Positions 1-8,454 of a stretch of 64,000 bases of DNA are shown in pieces. Position 1 is the first letter of the stretch. Every line of letters starts with the position of its first letter. This DNA comes from Candidatus Omnitrophota bacterium (GTDB taxonomy: Bacteria > Omnitrophota > Gorgyraeia > Zapsychrales > Zapsychraceae). Location of the stretch: assembly GCA_020632495.1 (NCBI GenBank), contig JACKFL010000005.1, forward strand, positions 1,550,001 to 1,614,000, written 5' to 3'. The notes under the pieces are model-generated. The model was not told the origin of the DNA. It ran no database searches and was given only the letters and a program-made list of their open reading frames with translations. The position numbers and the translations under genes were made by a program.

Positions 1-1
1 C

Positions 2-631
2 GGCGGCAAGGACAGTTTGTCATTGCTGCATGTGTTGCGCCACCGGCTGCGGGTAAGTCCGGTAAAGTTTGAATTTGTCGCGGTGCATATCGACTTCGGG
101 TTTGCCGACTTCGATCCGGCGGGACTGATTGCCTATCTCCGGGAACAGGAGTTTCCCTGCCTCCTGGAAAGCGTCGATTGGCTTAAGGATGAGCGGTATG
201 ATGAAATCGATTGTTACTGGTGGTCGCGCAACCGACGCAAAGCCTTGTTCCAACTCTGTGAGCGCGAGGGTTTCAACAAGATCGCCTTCGGACATCACAT
301 CGATGACATCGCCGAGACTATCATTCTCAATCAGTTTTACCGCGGCGAGATCGGCGCGATGAAGCCCAACCAGGAACTGTTCGGCGGCAAGCTGGCTCTC
401 ATTCGTCCGCTGGCCTATGTTCGTGAGGAGGCCATGCAGCAATTGGCCGAGCGGTTGGGTATCGCCTCCATGGGGCAGTCCAAATGCGCCAACGACGACA
501 CCTCCCACCGGATGATCATCAAGCGTATGCTGCGTGACAGTGAAAAGTATAATCCGGATGTGGTGATCAATATTTTTAACAGCCTGCAAAACGTGCGCAG
601 CGAGTATCTGATCGAGAAGGTGAAGGAGTGA
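2..631 (+). CDS. TtcA/TilS-type PP-loop ATPase (5' end cut by window)
   Basis: N-terminally truncated: the reading frame is open from base 2 and opens inside the ATP-pyrophosphatase loop (GGKDS, visible residues 1-5). It continues with a GHHIDD segment and an IRPLAY segment, both typical of the TtcA tRNA 2-thiocytidine synthetase branch. TtcA activates tRNA C32 for sulfur insertion and normally uses a [4Fe-4S] cluster held by CxxC pairs. Here the first pair reads CYWW and the second region has only an isolated Cys (SKC), so the usual cluster ligands are not all present. Family membership is clear; the substrate is not. The stop overlaps the next gene's GTG start (GTGA), suggesting co-translation. 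Confidence 0.8.
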   Translation, partial: GGKDSLSLLHVLRHRLRVSPVKFEFVAVHIDFGFADFDPAGLIAYLREQEFPCLLESVDWLKDERYDEIDCYWWSRNRRKALFQLCEREGFNKIAFGHHIDDIAETIILNQFYRGEIGAMKPNQELFGGKLALIRPLAYVREEAMQQLAERLGIASMGQSKCANDDTSHRMIIKRMLRDSEKYNPDVVINIFNSLQNVRSEYLIEKVKE

Positions 632-1236
632 GCCTGGCGGTGCGGAATTCACTGGCCGACATTCACGCATACTGGTTCGAAGGCATTGACGACGGGAGGC
701 CTATCGTCAAGAAGCGTACGCCGTTCGTCAAATGGTTCCGCAGCACGCGGGTGTTGGACCAGGAGATGCGCGACGGTTTCGGCCATTTGCTGGAAGAAGA
801 GGTCCGGCACCCGGATCAGGCTCCCGACCGGACGGCGTTGTGTCGGATCATCCTGTATGATCAGTTGGTCCGCAATATGTTTCGGGGTACGCCGCGGGCT
901 TATGCTTATGATGAGACGGCGCGTGATCTAAGCCGGGCTTTGATCGCGGACGGCCGCCACGCCGGCTACATGTTGATCGAACGGGTTTTCATCTATATGC
1001 CGTTGACCCATTCCGAGAATCTGGCGGACCAGGAATTGTCGGTGGAATGGTCGCGGGAACTGGCCGCCGTTGCCGGTCAGCGCTGTCCGCACAACAGCGC
1101 CTATTTTGCCGGTAATCTGACATATGCCCTGAAGTACCGGGATATCATCGCGCGGTTCGGACGATTTCCGAACCGTAACGGAATCCTGGGGCGCCAATCG
1201 ACGGCGGAGGAAGAGGAGTTCCTGTGCCGAAAGTGA
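628..1236 (+). CDS. DUF924 family protein
   Basis: A 202-residue protein matching DUF924 throughout: a WFEG segment near the N-terminus, the central DQLVRNMFRGTPRAYAYD stretch, the YMPLTHSE motif and a C-terminal RFGRFPNRN-ILGR-ST signature. The family is alpha-helical, TPR-like and of unknown biochemical role. The start is GTG at 628, overlapping the stop of the PP-loop ATPase gene by four bases. The 3' end overlaps the next gene by 13 bases, so it sits inside one transcription unit. Confidence 0.88.
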   Translation: MSLAVRNSLADIHAYWFEGIDDGRPIVKKRTPFVKWFRSTRVLDQEMRDGFGHLLEEEVRHPDQAPDRTALCRIILYDQLVRNMFRGTPRAYAYDETARDLSRALIADGRHAGYMLIERVFIYMPLTHSENLADQELSVEWSRELAAVAGQRCPHNSAYFAGNLTYALKYRDIIARFGRFPNRNGILGRQSTAEEEEFLCRK

Positions 1237-1895
1237 ACTGGAGAAAGTGGGCGAAGATCACCGCTATCCTGATCGCCGTGGATTTGACGGTGTCGGGCCT
1301 GTGGTTGACCCGCGTGATGATACTGGCGCAGGATTACGAGTTGTATCCATCGGAACTCGGTATCGTGTTAATGGGAGACTCCTCCGATCATTTCACGGCA
1401 TTGGGAAAACAGACACGTCAGCGGCTCAATCATGCCCTGGAACTTTACCGGCAGGGATACTTCCGGGAGATATTATGCGTAGGCGGATCGCGGCCGGTCC
1501 GGAACTATTCCGGCGCGCAATTAATGCGCAAATACCTCATCGACAAGGGCGTGCCTGCCGGGAATATCCTGATGGAAGAGCGGTCTTACGACACCCTGAC
1601 CAACTTGAGCAACACCGCTGAGATCTTACGAAAGAAACGTCCGCTCAGCGTGGTGCTGATCAGCTCGCCGTTGCATATCCATCGCATCCTGGCGCTGAAT
1701 GACTCGCGGTATTTGCAGGGAAGATTTGTTTTTTACGCCCCGCATCCGTTTTTCGGCGCCGATCCGCCGCTGAATCCGTGGGAAATGTGGAAGGCGATTC
1801 ACTACGAATGGACAGCGTTCGCGGTCCGGCGGCTGCCGCACCGTGTGTATCACGGAATTGTCCGGCATCTCAGAGAACAGGGGTCTAAATCATGA
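1224..1895 (+). CDS. YdcF/SanA-like DUF218 membrane-anchored protein
   Basis: A 223-residue protein with one N-terminal hydrophobic segment (about residues 10-32), consistent with an inner-membrane anchor and a periplasmic domain. The rest carries DUF218 hallmarks: GIVLMGD, the R-x-x-HALELYRQG helix, LCVGGSRP, DTLTNLSNTAEIL and LISSPLHIHR. Family members (SanA, ElyC, YdcF) are linked to envelope barrier function and cell-wall precursor handling, but the reaction is not established. GTG start within the upstream gene; its stop overlaps the next ATG as ATGA. Confidence 0.85.
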   Translation: MPKVNWRKWAKITAILIAVDLTVSGLWLTRVMILAQDYELYPSELGIVLMGDSSDHFTALGKQTRQRLNHALELYRQGYFREILCVGGSRPVRNYSGAQLMRKYLIDKGVPAGNILMEERSYDTLTNLSNTAEILRKKRPLSVVLISSPLHIHRILALNDSRYLQGRFVFYAPHPFFGADPPLNPWEMWKAIHYEWTAFAVRRLPHRVYHGIVRHLREQGSKS

Positions 1896-2599
1896 TCGGA
1901 TCAACGCTTTTCATAACAGGTATTTCCTCGGGGTTGGGGGAAGACATCATGCGGCTGGCGGTGCGTGACGGGATGCGTGTCACGGGCGTGTTGCGCTCAT
2001 CAAAGGAGCGGGACCGGCTGGCCGAAGAATTCGGCGATAAAATCGAGATCATCAAGACCGATCTCAGTGATCGCGACCGGGTCCTCGAGCTGTGCGCCAA
2101 TCTGCGCGAACGGCGGTTCGACTACATCTGTCTGAATGCGGCCTCCGGACTGACCGGCCGCTTTCACGAACTGGATGAGGAATCCGTCGATGAGTTGATT
2201 GATGCCAATCTGTGGGCGAATATGCGCCTGGTCCGGGCGCTGCTGCCGCGCGCGCTGGAGATTCGCAGCAAGATCGTGTTGGTCAGCTCGCTGATTTCCG
2301 AGCTCACCCGGGATGACTGCACCACCTATGCGGTCACCAAGGCGGGTCTTTCCAAGTTTTACCGCTGCCTACATAAGGAATATCCCCAGTTGCCGCTGGT
2401 CTGCGCCGAGATCGGCCCGGTGGATACCCCGATCCATAAAAAGTCCGGCGGTGCGGATACACCCAAGAATCCCTTTATTTACAAAAACTGCCATACCATC
2501 GCCCGCCGGATTTATAAGGCCATGCTTCAGGATGAGGGGCTCAAGACATTGAGCTGGGATTGGGCGCTGCTGCGTATGTTCGCCCGGCTGACGGGTTAG
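1892..2599 (+). CDS. short-chain dehydrogenase/reductase (SDR)
   Basis: A classical SDR of 235 residues. The TGISSGLGE Rossmann glycine motif lies near residue 9, NAAS in the position of the family NAG motif, and the catalytic set is Ser in VLVSS with a Tyr-x-x-x-Lys pair (YAVTK). NAD(P)-dependent oxidoreductase; substrate unknown. The ATG overlaps the upstream TGA by four bases. A second, different SDR follows three bases downstream, so the pair may act in one pathway. Confidence 0.88.
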   Translation: MIGSTLFITGISSGLGEDIMRLAVRDGMRVTGVLRSSKERDRLAEEFGDKIEIIKTDLSDRDRVLELCANLRERRFDYICLNAASGLTGRFHELDEESVDELIDANLWANMRLVRALLPRALEIRSKIVLVSSLISELTRDDCTTYAVTKAGLSKFYRCLHKEYPQLPLVCAEIGPVDTPIHKKSGGADTPKNPFIYKNCHTIARRIYKAMLQDEGLKTLSWDWALLRMFARLTG

Positions 2600-2602
2600 G
2601 CC

Positions 2603-3349
2603 ATGGCGGAGCGTATCCTTATTACCGGCGGATCGAACGGTTTGGGCGCCAGCTTGGCCGCGCTTTACCGTCAACGCGGCGCCGCCGTTACGGTCCTCGA
2701 CCGCGAGGCGCCGCAGCCGGCGGAGGAGCACGAATATATTGAGCTGGATTTAGGCGCGGTCCCCGACGGTACGTGGCCGCGGATGCCGGGTCCGTTCGAC
2801 ATTGTCATTTGCAATGCCGGTATCAGTGTCTCCGGAGACTTTATCGAGATTCCCGATGACGCCGAGCGCGATGTGATGGCCGTCAACTTTACCGGGCATA
2901 TGCGGTTGGTGAAGCACTTGTTGCGTGAGCGGCTGATCGCTCCGGGCGGGCGTATCGCTTTTATCTGTTCAGCGACCCGGTTCCTGTCGTTTCCGATCGC
3001 CTTGGCTTACAGCGCCAGCAAGGGGGCGCTGGACGGCTTTGCCCAGGCGCTGGAGTCTTATTTGGTCAAAGACGGGATTTCGGTGACCCGCGTCTATCCG
3101 GGACCGATGAATACGGGCCACAGCCGGTACTATCCGGGGGCGCGGACCACGGGCGGCCGGCTTCCGGAGCAATCCGCTCCCGGTATCGTGCGGGCCATTG
3201 ACCGCCGCCGCCGGCAGGTCTGCCCGGACCCGGTAAGCCGCTTTTATTGCCTGGCCGACAAGTTCGTACCCCGTATGCTCGCCCGAAAGGCTTACAAATT
3301 CTATGAGGACAGGATGAGCTCATCATGCCCAAACGAAAATTCACTTTGA
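2603..3349 (+). CDS. short-chain dehydrogenase/reductase (SDR), second copy
   Basis: A 248-residue SDR with TGGSNGLGA near residue 8, NAGIS, and the catalytic YSASK motif followed by GALDGFAQALE. The C-terminal part carries PGPMNTGH, usual after the catalytic region. It is clearly diverged from the SDR just upstream, so not a recent tandem duplicate. Its 3' end overlaps the Nudix gene by 25 bases. Substrate not predictable. Confidence 0.88.
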   Translation: MAERILITGGSNGLGASLAALYRQRGAAVTVLDREAPQPAEEHEYIELDLGAVPDGTWPRMPGPFDIVICNAGISVSGDFIEIPDDAERDVMAVNFTGHMRLVKHLLRERLIAPGGRIAFICSATRFLSFPIALAYSASKGALDGFAQALESYLVKDGISVTRVYPGPMNTGHSRYYPGARTTGGRLPEQSAPGIVRAIDRRRRQVCPDPVSRFYCLADKFVPRMLARKAYKFYEDRMSSSCPNENSL

Positions 3350-3816
3350 AGACGGAACGCCGCCGTCTCCCCAACGGCGTCACCCGGACGATCCGGATGA
3401 TCGATCATCCTGGGGCGGTATTGATCGTTCCCTTTGTCAACTCGCGCCGGGTGATTCTCCTGCGGCAGTATCGGCCGGCGTTGCGCGCGTATCTGCACGA
3501 GTTTCCCTGCGGGACCCTGGAGGCCGGGGAACGTCCGCTGGCCTGTGCCCGCCGTGAGCTGGCGGAGGAGTCCGGTTTTGGTGCCCGCTCCTGGAAAAAA
3601 TTGGGTGAAATCTTCACGGCCCCCGGATTTACGAATGAGAAAATCCACCTCTATGCCGCCACGGACTTGTTTGTGCGCCAGGCCGACCGTGATCCTGATG
3701 AAATCATCTCGGTCACGGACGTTTCCCGGGACGACATCAAAGATATGCTGAGGCGCGGTCGGTTGCGCGACGCCAAGACACTGTGCGCGCTGGCACTTTG
3801 CGGCTGGCATGTTTAA
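3325..3816 (+). CDS. Nudix hydrolase (ADP-ribose pyrophosphatase-like)
   Basis: A 163-residue protein with a complete Nudix box: G at the start, GE, then RELAEESGF in register. Family members hydrolyse nucleoside diphosphates linked to another moiety. The sequence before the box (ILLRQYRPALRAYLHEFPCG) and after it (TAPGFTNEKIHLYAATDL) is characteristic of the ADP-ribose/ADP-sugar pyrophosphatase branch. Last gene of the tight upstream run; 147 bases of non-coding sequence follow. Confidence 0.88.
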   Translation: MPKRKFTLKTERRRLPNGVTRTIRMIDHPGAVLIVPFVNSRRVILLRQYRPALRAYLHEFPCGTLEAGERPLACARRELAEESGFGARSWKKLGEIFTAPGFTNEKIHLYAATDLFVRQADRDPDEIISVTDVSRDDIKDMLRRGRLRDAKTLCALALCGWHV

Positions 3817-3963
3817 TCCGTTATAACTTCCCGCCGTCCAACCATTTATACTTTTCAGTTTGCCGTCACGAAATTATGCTTGTTTCCGCCGAGGTTTCCC
3901 ATTAGAATGGCCGCATTACGACGGGACCGAAACGCAGTCATCACCTTTGAAGAAAGGGGTCTG

Positions 3964-4641
3964 ATGAGAATCCTCGTAGTTGAAGACGAAGAAAAGATCG
4001 CGAGTTTCATCGAACGCGGTCTGAAAGAACATCACTATACGGTGGACGTAGGCCGGGACGGAGAAGAAGGCCAGTACCTGGCCGATGTCAACGCCTATGA
4101 CTTGATCCTGCTGGATATCATGCTGCCCAAAAAGGACGGTGTGTCCATTTGCCGGGAACTGCGTCAGCGGAAAAACGCCACCCCCATCCTCATGCTGACC
4201 GCCCGCGATGCTGTCACTGATAAAGTGTCGGGTCTGGACGCCGGCGCCGATGACTACCTGACCAAACCGTTCTCGTTTTCCGAGCTGCTGGCCCGCATCC
4301 GGGCGTTATTGCGGCGGGGGAGGGAAGAGAAGGTCGATGTGCTGCGTATCGCCGACCTCGAAATGAACCTGCTCAACCATGAAGTCCGCCGGGGTGAACA
4401 AGATATCAAATTGACCAGCAAGGAATACGGTCTGCTGGAATATTTGATGCTTCACGCCAATCAGGTGGTTACCCGGACCATGATCTCCGAACACGTCTGG
4501 AAGGAGGACTTCAACAGCTTCACCAACGTGATCGATGTCCATATCCGTTATCTTCGCAACAAGATCGACAAACCCTATCCCACAAAACTCATTCACACGG
4601 TCCGGGGGACCGGATACATTCTCAAAGAAGCTTCGTCATGA
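3964..4641 (+). CDS. OmpR/PhoB-family response regulator
   Basis: A 225-residue two-component regulator. The receiver domain has the acidic pair (VEDEE), the phospho-acceptor Asp in LILLDIMLP near residue 51, Thr in MLTARD and Lys in LTKPFSF; a winged-helix DNA-binding domain occupies about residues 125-222. ATG 3964 is chosen over the more upstream in-frame start because a GAAAGGGG ribosome site precedes it and the receiver domain begins immediately. Closest in style to CusR/CopR-type metal regulators, though the signal is not readable here. It overlaps the kinase gene by ATGA. Three 11-bp-spaced repeats at 6184-6211 are a plausible binding site. Confidence 0.93.
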   Translation: MRILVVEDEEKIASFIERGLKEHHYTVDVGRDGEEGQYLADVNAYDLILLDIMLPKKDGVSICRELRQRKNATPILMLTARDAVTDKVSGLDAGADDYLTKPFSFSELLARIRALLRRGREEKVDVLRIADLEMNLLNHEVRRGEQDIKLTSKEYGLLEYLMLHANQVVTRTMISEHVWKEDFNSFTNVIDVHIRYLRNKIDKPYPTKLIHTVRGTGYILKEASS

Positions 4642-6155
4642 ACGTCGACCGGCCGCTGCGCAAGGACAATCAGGGCGTTAAGTACCGCTCCATTTCCTTT
4701 GAGATCAGTTTTTTGTACAGTCTGATCCTGGGGATGATTCTGCTGGCCTTCAGCGGGGTGTTGTACTTTGTGCTGTTTCGGACCGTACACCGGGAACTCG
4801 ACCGGGAGCTGAAGACGACGGCGGTCAATATTTGTTCGACGATCAATTCCTATCTCGAGGTTCGCGGCGAAGAGGCGGAGCCGTTGAAATTTGCGCTGGA
4901 AAAGGCGATTGCCGATGAGGAAAAAAGTCCGCGGCGTTTCCTGTTCTGGACTTCCAGTTTTGAGAAACGTTGGCTCCAGCAGGTAGATTCCATGGACCTG
5001 CAGGAATATTTTATCAATTTTGTTTCCACCACCAAGGCCTCGATAACCCGTTCGCCGAATATGTCCGAAGATCTGATCGACCGTATCCGGGAGAGCGTTG
5101 TCCCCAGCGAGGACGGAGCTCCGACATACAAAACACTGACTTACAAAGGCCGCCGGGTCCGGATCATCAATTATCCCTTTACTTACAAGGACCAGGACCA
5201 CTATTACGTCCAGGTCGGCGTCTACCAGCGTCCGATCATCGATCTGATCCTCACGTTCCTGATATCGGTGGTGATCAGTATTCCCGCTATTCTGATTCTG
5301 ACCAGTTTTATCGGCCGGCTGCTCGTGAAGCGGATCCTCGGTCCGGTCGACGAGATTGCCGCGATCGCCCGCAAGGTCTCTCACGAGGACCTCTCGGCCC
5401 GGGTGCAGACCAGGTACAATTACCAGGAAGTGGCCTATCTGATCGATGACTTCAATGACATGATCGGTCGGCTGGAAAATTCCTTTGCCCATATTGAGGA
5501 ATTCACCTCGCATGCCGCGCATGAGCTGCGCACGCCGCTCACCGTAATCAAGGGAGAGGCCGAATTGGCGCTGCTCAACACGCGCAGTATGGAGGAATAC
5601 CGCCAGGCCATGAACGTCACGCTGGAAGAGGTGCACCGGATGTTGCGCATTGTGGATGACCTCTTGTTGTTGAGCAAGATCGATTACCGGCCGGAGGTGT
5701 TTATCTATGAACAGTTCGATTTTGTGCCGTATATCCAGGAAATTATTCAGCAGACCGAAATCCTGGTCCGTGACAAGCATATCCGGCTGGAGGCGAATAT
5801 TTCGGGGCGTGCGGCCGAGATCAAGGCCGACCGGGTGCATCTGCGACGCCTGTTCTTCAATGTCATAGACAATGCCATCAAGTTCACTCCTGAGCGCGGC
5901 CTGCTGAAAATAGACGTGTCCGTGAAGAAGGAGTACATTCAAATCATTATATCGGACAGCGGGATCGGGATCCCGCAGGACGAAATTTCCAAGATCTTCG
6001 ACCGCTTTTACCGCACCACCAACAGCCCCCGCGGAGGCCACGGCCTCGGGCTCAGCATCGCTATGTCCTTGGCACACTTGCACAAAGGAACCATTCGTGT
6101 GACCAGCGAGCTGAACAAAGGGACCTCTTTTTTCATCACCCTGCCGCGCGTGTAG
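4638..6155 (+). CDS. membrane sensor histidine kinase
   Basis: A 505-residue partner of the adjacent regulator. Transmembrane helix near residues 20-45, a periplasmic region of about 150 residues, second helix near 200-225, then a HAMP linker. The dimerisation domain holds the phospho-acceptor His in HAAHELRTPL, and the ATPase domain has the N box (NVIDNAIKFTPE), DSGIGIP and GGHGLGLSIA. All catalytic motifs are present. CusS-like in layout; the periplasmic sensor shows no motif naming a ligand. Confidence 0.93.
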   Translation: MNVDRPLRKDNQGVKYRSISFEISFLYSLILGMILLAFSGVLYFVLFRTVHRELDRELKTTAVNICSTINSYLEVRGEEAEPLKFALEKAIADEEKSPRRFLFWTSSFEKRWLQQVDSMDLQEYFINFVSTTKASITRSPNMSEDLIDRIRESVVPSEDGAPTYKTLTYKGRRVRIINYPFTYKDQDHYYVQVGVYQRPIIDLILTFLISVVISIPAILILTSFIGRLLVKRILGPVDEIAAIARKVSHEDLSARVQTRYNYQEVAYLIDDFNDMIGRLENSFAHIEEFTSHAAHELRTPLTVIKGEAELALLNTRSMEEYRQAMNVTLEEVHRMLRIVDDLLLLSKIDYRPEVFIYEQFDFVPYIQEIIQQTEILVRDKHIRLEANISGRAAEIKADRVHLRRLFFNVIDNAIKFTPERGLLKIDVSVKKEYIQIIISDSGIGIPQDEISKIFDRFYRTTNSPRGGHGLGLSIAMSLAHLHKGTIRVTSELNKGTSFFITLPRV

Positions 6156-6183
6156 CCGGCAGGCCTCCTTCCAGATGAAAATA

Positions 6184-6228
6184 TTTAATGCTAATTTAAT
6201 CTTCTCTTAATGTTGGCTTTGTTAGAGT
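6184..6228 (+). promoter_or_regulatory. triple TTAAT direct repeat with -10 element (putative response-regulator operator)
   Basis: Three half-sites TTTAAT (6184-6189), TTTAAT (6195-6200) and CTTAAT (6206-6211) are each separated by exactly five bases, a strict 11-bp period. A TAGAGT hexamer at 6223-6228 follows 11 bases later, in -10 position. YTTAAT-N5-YTTAAT is the architecture of PmrA/PhoB-class operators, where the site replaces the -35. It lies just after an OmpR-family regulator/kinase pair and ahead of the small exported protein at 6323. Confidence 0.65.
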
Positions 6229-6322
6229 GTTGGCGACGTCAATGGTCCGCAGGAGGTTGTCCCGGGGAGGGCGCTGCGGACATAACAGTCAGCTAACCGA
6301 AGTTAAGAGGAGAAAGGAAGTC

Positions 6323-6709
6323 ATGATGACAAAAACATTTACCAAGTTTTTCGTGCTGATCGCTGTCATGAGTGTCGTTTTGTCAACGTCCGTTCAGGCA
6401 ATGGAGGCAGAAGCCAAGGCTCAGGTGCGCGGGATCGTGGTTGATATATCCCCGGATTCGATCGTGATCCAGCAGGAAAGCAAAGAAGGAACGGAAATCA
6501 GCCAGTTTGAGCTGACCATCAACAAAGAAACCAAGTTTTCTGCGGATGAATCCGAAGACATCGCTTTGGGCGACGCCGTTGAAGTGGAATTCGCCGAAAC
6601 GGCCGAAGGCAAGATCGCCCTGGCGATCCAGGAGATCAAGGCCAAGTCTGCCGCGCTGAAGGCAGCCAACACGGTCCTGACCGCTGATTTGGACATGGCG
6701 GAAAAATAA
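6323..6709 (+). CDS. small exported protein, DUF5666/OB-fold-like
   Basis: A 128-residue protein with a Sec signal peptide (KTFTKFFVLIAVMSVVL, cleavage probably after VQA). ATG 6323 sits behind an AGGAGAAAGGAAG ribosome site; a second ATG follows at 6326. The mature part is small and acidic, with VRGIVVDISPDSIVIQQ and GDAVEVEF, a pattern like periplasmic beta-barrel/OB-fold DUF5666 domains. The 11-bp-spaced operator upstream and the adjacent two-component pair suggest it is that system's output. Function unknown. Confidence 0.75.
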   Translation: MMTKTFTKFFVLIAVMSVVLSTSVQAMEAEAKAQVRGIVVDISPDSIVIQQESKEGTEISQFELTINKETKFSADESEDIALGDAVEVEFAETAEGKIALAIQEIKAKSAALKAANTVLTADLDMAEK

Positions 6710-6742
6710 ACCGGAAGCAAGATTCCCTCCCCCCGAAACACA

Positions 6743-6770
6743 GGGCGCCGGTCTCCCCGGGCCGGCGCCC
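6743..6770. other. GC-only hairpin after the exported-protein gene
   Basis: Perfect 9-bp inverted repeat GGGCGCCGG (6743-6751) / CCGGCGCCC (6762-6770), 10-base loop, 34 bases after the stop at 6709. No T-run follows, so it is not a canonical intrinsic terminator; it may stabilise the 3' end or pause transcription. Confidence 0.5.
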
Positions 6771-6804
6771 GCTTCCCGCTAATTCCAAGGGAAAGGAGCC
6801 CGGC

Positions 6805-7086
6805 ATGGTGAATTCTCCGCAATCGACCGGTCGATTGGCCGCCTATATCGCGCGGCGGGACGACTGCTGGAAGGCCATCAATTTTTCCAAGAGCATCCGC
6901 GACCGGGGCCGGCGCCGGTCCTATCTGCTGGAGAAGGCCCAAGGCCTCCTGTCCGCTGATGAGTACGATCACGCCGCGCTTCTGGCATGGCACATCCTGT
7001 ATCAGGTGGATGCGCGCAGTCTGCAGGCGCGCCAGATACTGAACCTCGCCTATCACCGCATTTTCGGCCGCCCGCCCCGCCCGTAG
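6805..7086 (+). CDS. hypothetical protein, 93 aa
   Basis: Small basic helical protein, not recognised. ATG 6805 has a GGGAAAGGAG ribosome site eight bases upstream. No signal peptide or membrane segment. The middle (LLEKAQGLLSADEYDHAALLAWHIL) looks like an amphipathic helical pair similar to TPR-type packing, but one repeat is not enough to call a domain. Confidence 0.6.
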   Translation: MVNSPQSTGRLAAYIARRDDCWKAINFSKSIRDRGRRRSYLLEKAQGLLSADEYDHAALLAWHILYQVDARSLQARQILNLAYHRIFGRPPRP

Positions 7087-7137
7087 TTACCGCCCCGCCA
7101 CTGTCCTTTGCCGTCATCCTTTTTCTGGTGTGCAATA

Positions 7138-7146
7138 TGTTATAAT
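7138..7146 (+). promoter_or_regulatory. extended -10 promoter upstream of TamB-like gene
   Basis: TG-T-TATAAT, 34 bases before the ATG at 7180. A second TATAAT lies at 7152-7157. No convincing -35, as expected for an extended -10 promoter. Confidence 0.5.
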
Positions 7147-7179
7147 TTCGCTATAATGACAGCCTGAATTAGGTCAAGC

Positions 7180-8445
7180 ATGAGGTTAAGAACAAAAATT
7201 TTCTCCCTGCTGTTTGTGCTCCTGTTGTGGGCACTGTGTTACGGTGTTTACTATCTCATTTGTACTCCCACGGGGAGTCAGTTCCTGGTCCGCAAGATCC
7301 TTGAGCATTACACTTTGGACCGGCAAGTCCAGTTCGAGTCGGTCGAGGGGGATCTAATCCACGGCATCACCTTCAATAACCTGGTGCTCAAGGACCTGGA
7401 CGAACTGCCCAAGGACTCTCAATTTCTTGTCCAAAACTTTTCCATCCGGATAGAATCGTTTCATCGCACCGGGATTACGGCCGAGATCGTGAACGGACGG
7501 TTACGATTACCCGTCTCCGAAGCGGTCGTGATCAACGGGCGGGTGGACCACGGCCGTCTGGAAGGGACGGTATTCAGCCGCGCACTCGACGTCAGCGAAA
7601 TCATCGGTTATCTTCCGAAGAATCCGCACACCCGCCATTTGGAGGGGTTAATCAAGGAATTGGACGTCGATATCGCGGGTGAGTTGGCGATGCCGGTGGT
7701 GTCGGGCAGCCTGCTCATCGAGAACATGGACAACGGGCAGTTTGAAGTGGAGAACGTCCCGGTCACCTTCGAATTGCAGCGGCGTAACCGGCTGGTGACG
7801 GATGAATTATTCGGCCGGGTCCGTTTTGAGTCGGGTAATGTCATGAGCAAACGGACCGTCATCAAACTGCGGCCCAGCCATCTGTATTTTTCCGGTAAAC
7901 CTAAGAATCCCCGGCTGGATATCAACGGCTTTTCCCGTATCAGCAAGGTCGATATTACTATCGGGATCAAAGGTGATTTGGAGAAGCCTAACGTCATATT
8001 ATCGTCGGAGCCTTCACTGCCGGACGAGATGCTGTTGCTCATGGTCGCCACCGGTAAGCGGTGGAACGGTTTGAGCCAGAGTATTGAGGCGGGCGCGGTC
8101 TCTCCGGAGTTGGCCAAGGATTTTGTTCAGTACCTGTTCTTCGGCGGAAGGGGCAATTTTATCGCCGACAAATTCGGATTGTCCGATTTCTCCGTGTCGG
8201 TCACCGCGGGCAAACAGGGGGTCGGGGCCGCTAAACAGGTCACCGACAACCTGGAAATTAAGTACCAAGTAGAACGGGAAACCAACGGCGAGACCGAGCC
8301 GGCAACGACCAAACAAACAGTGGGCAGCGAGGTCCGCGTGACCAACCGGGTGACGCTCGATCTGAAAAAAGAATTTGAGAGCGGCGGTACGGAAGAAAAC
8401 ACCGGGGCCGCGGAAATCATGTTGAAATTCAAGACCAGTTTTTGA
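7180..8445 (+). CDS. TamB-like translocation/assembly protein (C-terminal TamB domain)
   Basis: A 421-residue protein with an N-terminal membrane anchor (about residues 7-28) followed by beta-rich sequence. The early segment (VQFESVEGDLIHGITFNNLVLKDL) is the typical AsmA/TamB start, and the C-terminal part has SEPSLPDEMLLLMVATGK, the signature of the TamB (DUF490) domain. Family members bridge the periplasm and support outer-membrane protein or lipid transport. It is far shorter than E. coli TamB (about 1,250 residues), so the central repeats are missing. No TamA-type gene is adjacent. Confidence 0.82.
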   Translation: MRLRTKIFSLLFVLLLWALCYGVYYLICTPTGSQFLVRKILEHYTLDRQVQFESVEGDLIHGITFNNLVLKDLDELPKDSQFLVQNFSIRIESFHRTGITAEIVNGRLRLPVSEAVVINGRVDHGRLEGTVFSRALDVSEIIGYLPKNPHTRHLEGLIKELDVDIAGELAMPVVSGSLLIENMDNGQFEVENVPVTFELQRRNRLVTDELFGRVRFESGNVMSKRTVIKLRPSHLYFSGKPKNPRLDINGFSRISKVDITIGIKGDLEKPNVILSSEPSLPDEMLLLMVATGKRWNGLSQSIEAGAVSPELAKDFVQYLFFGGRGNFIADKFGLSDFSVSVTAGKQGVGAAKQVTDNLEIKYQVERETNGETEPATTKQTVGSEVRVTNRVTLDLKKEFESGGTEENTGAAEIMLKFKTSF

Positions 8446-8454
8446 GAGACATAC

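Noticed and set aside
4593..6083. Open frame of 496 codons on the minus strand opposite the sensor kinase
   Set aside because: The plus strand encodes a complete histidine kinase with all motifs; the antisense frame has no family features and reflects codon bias.
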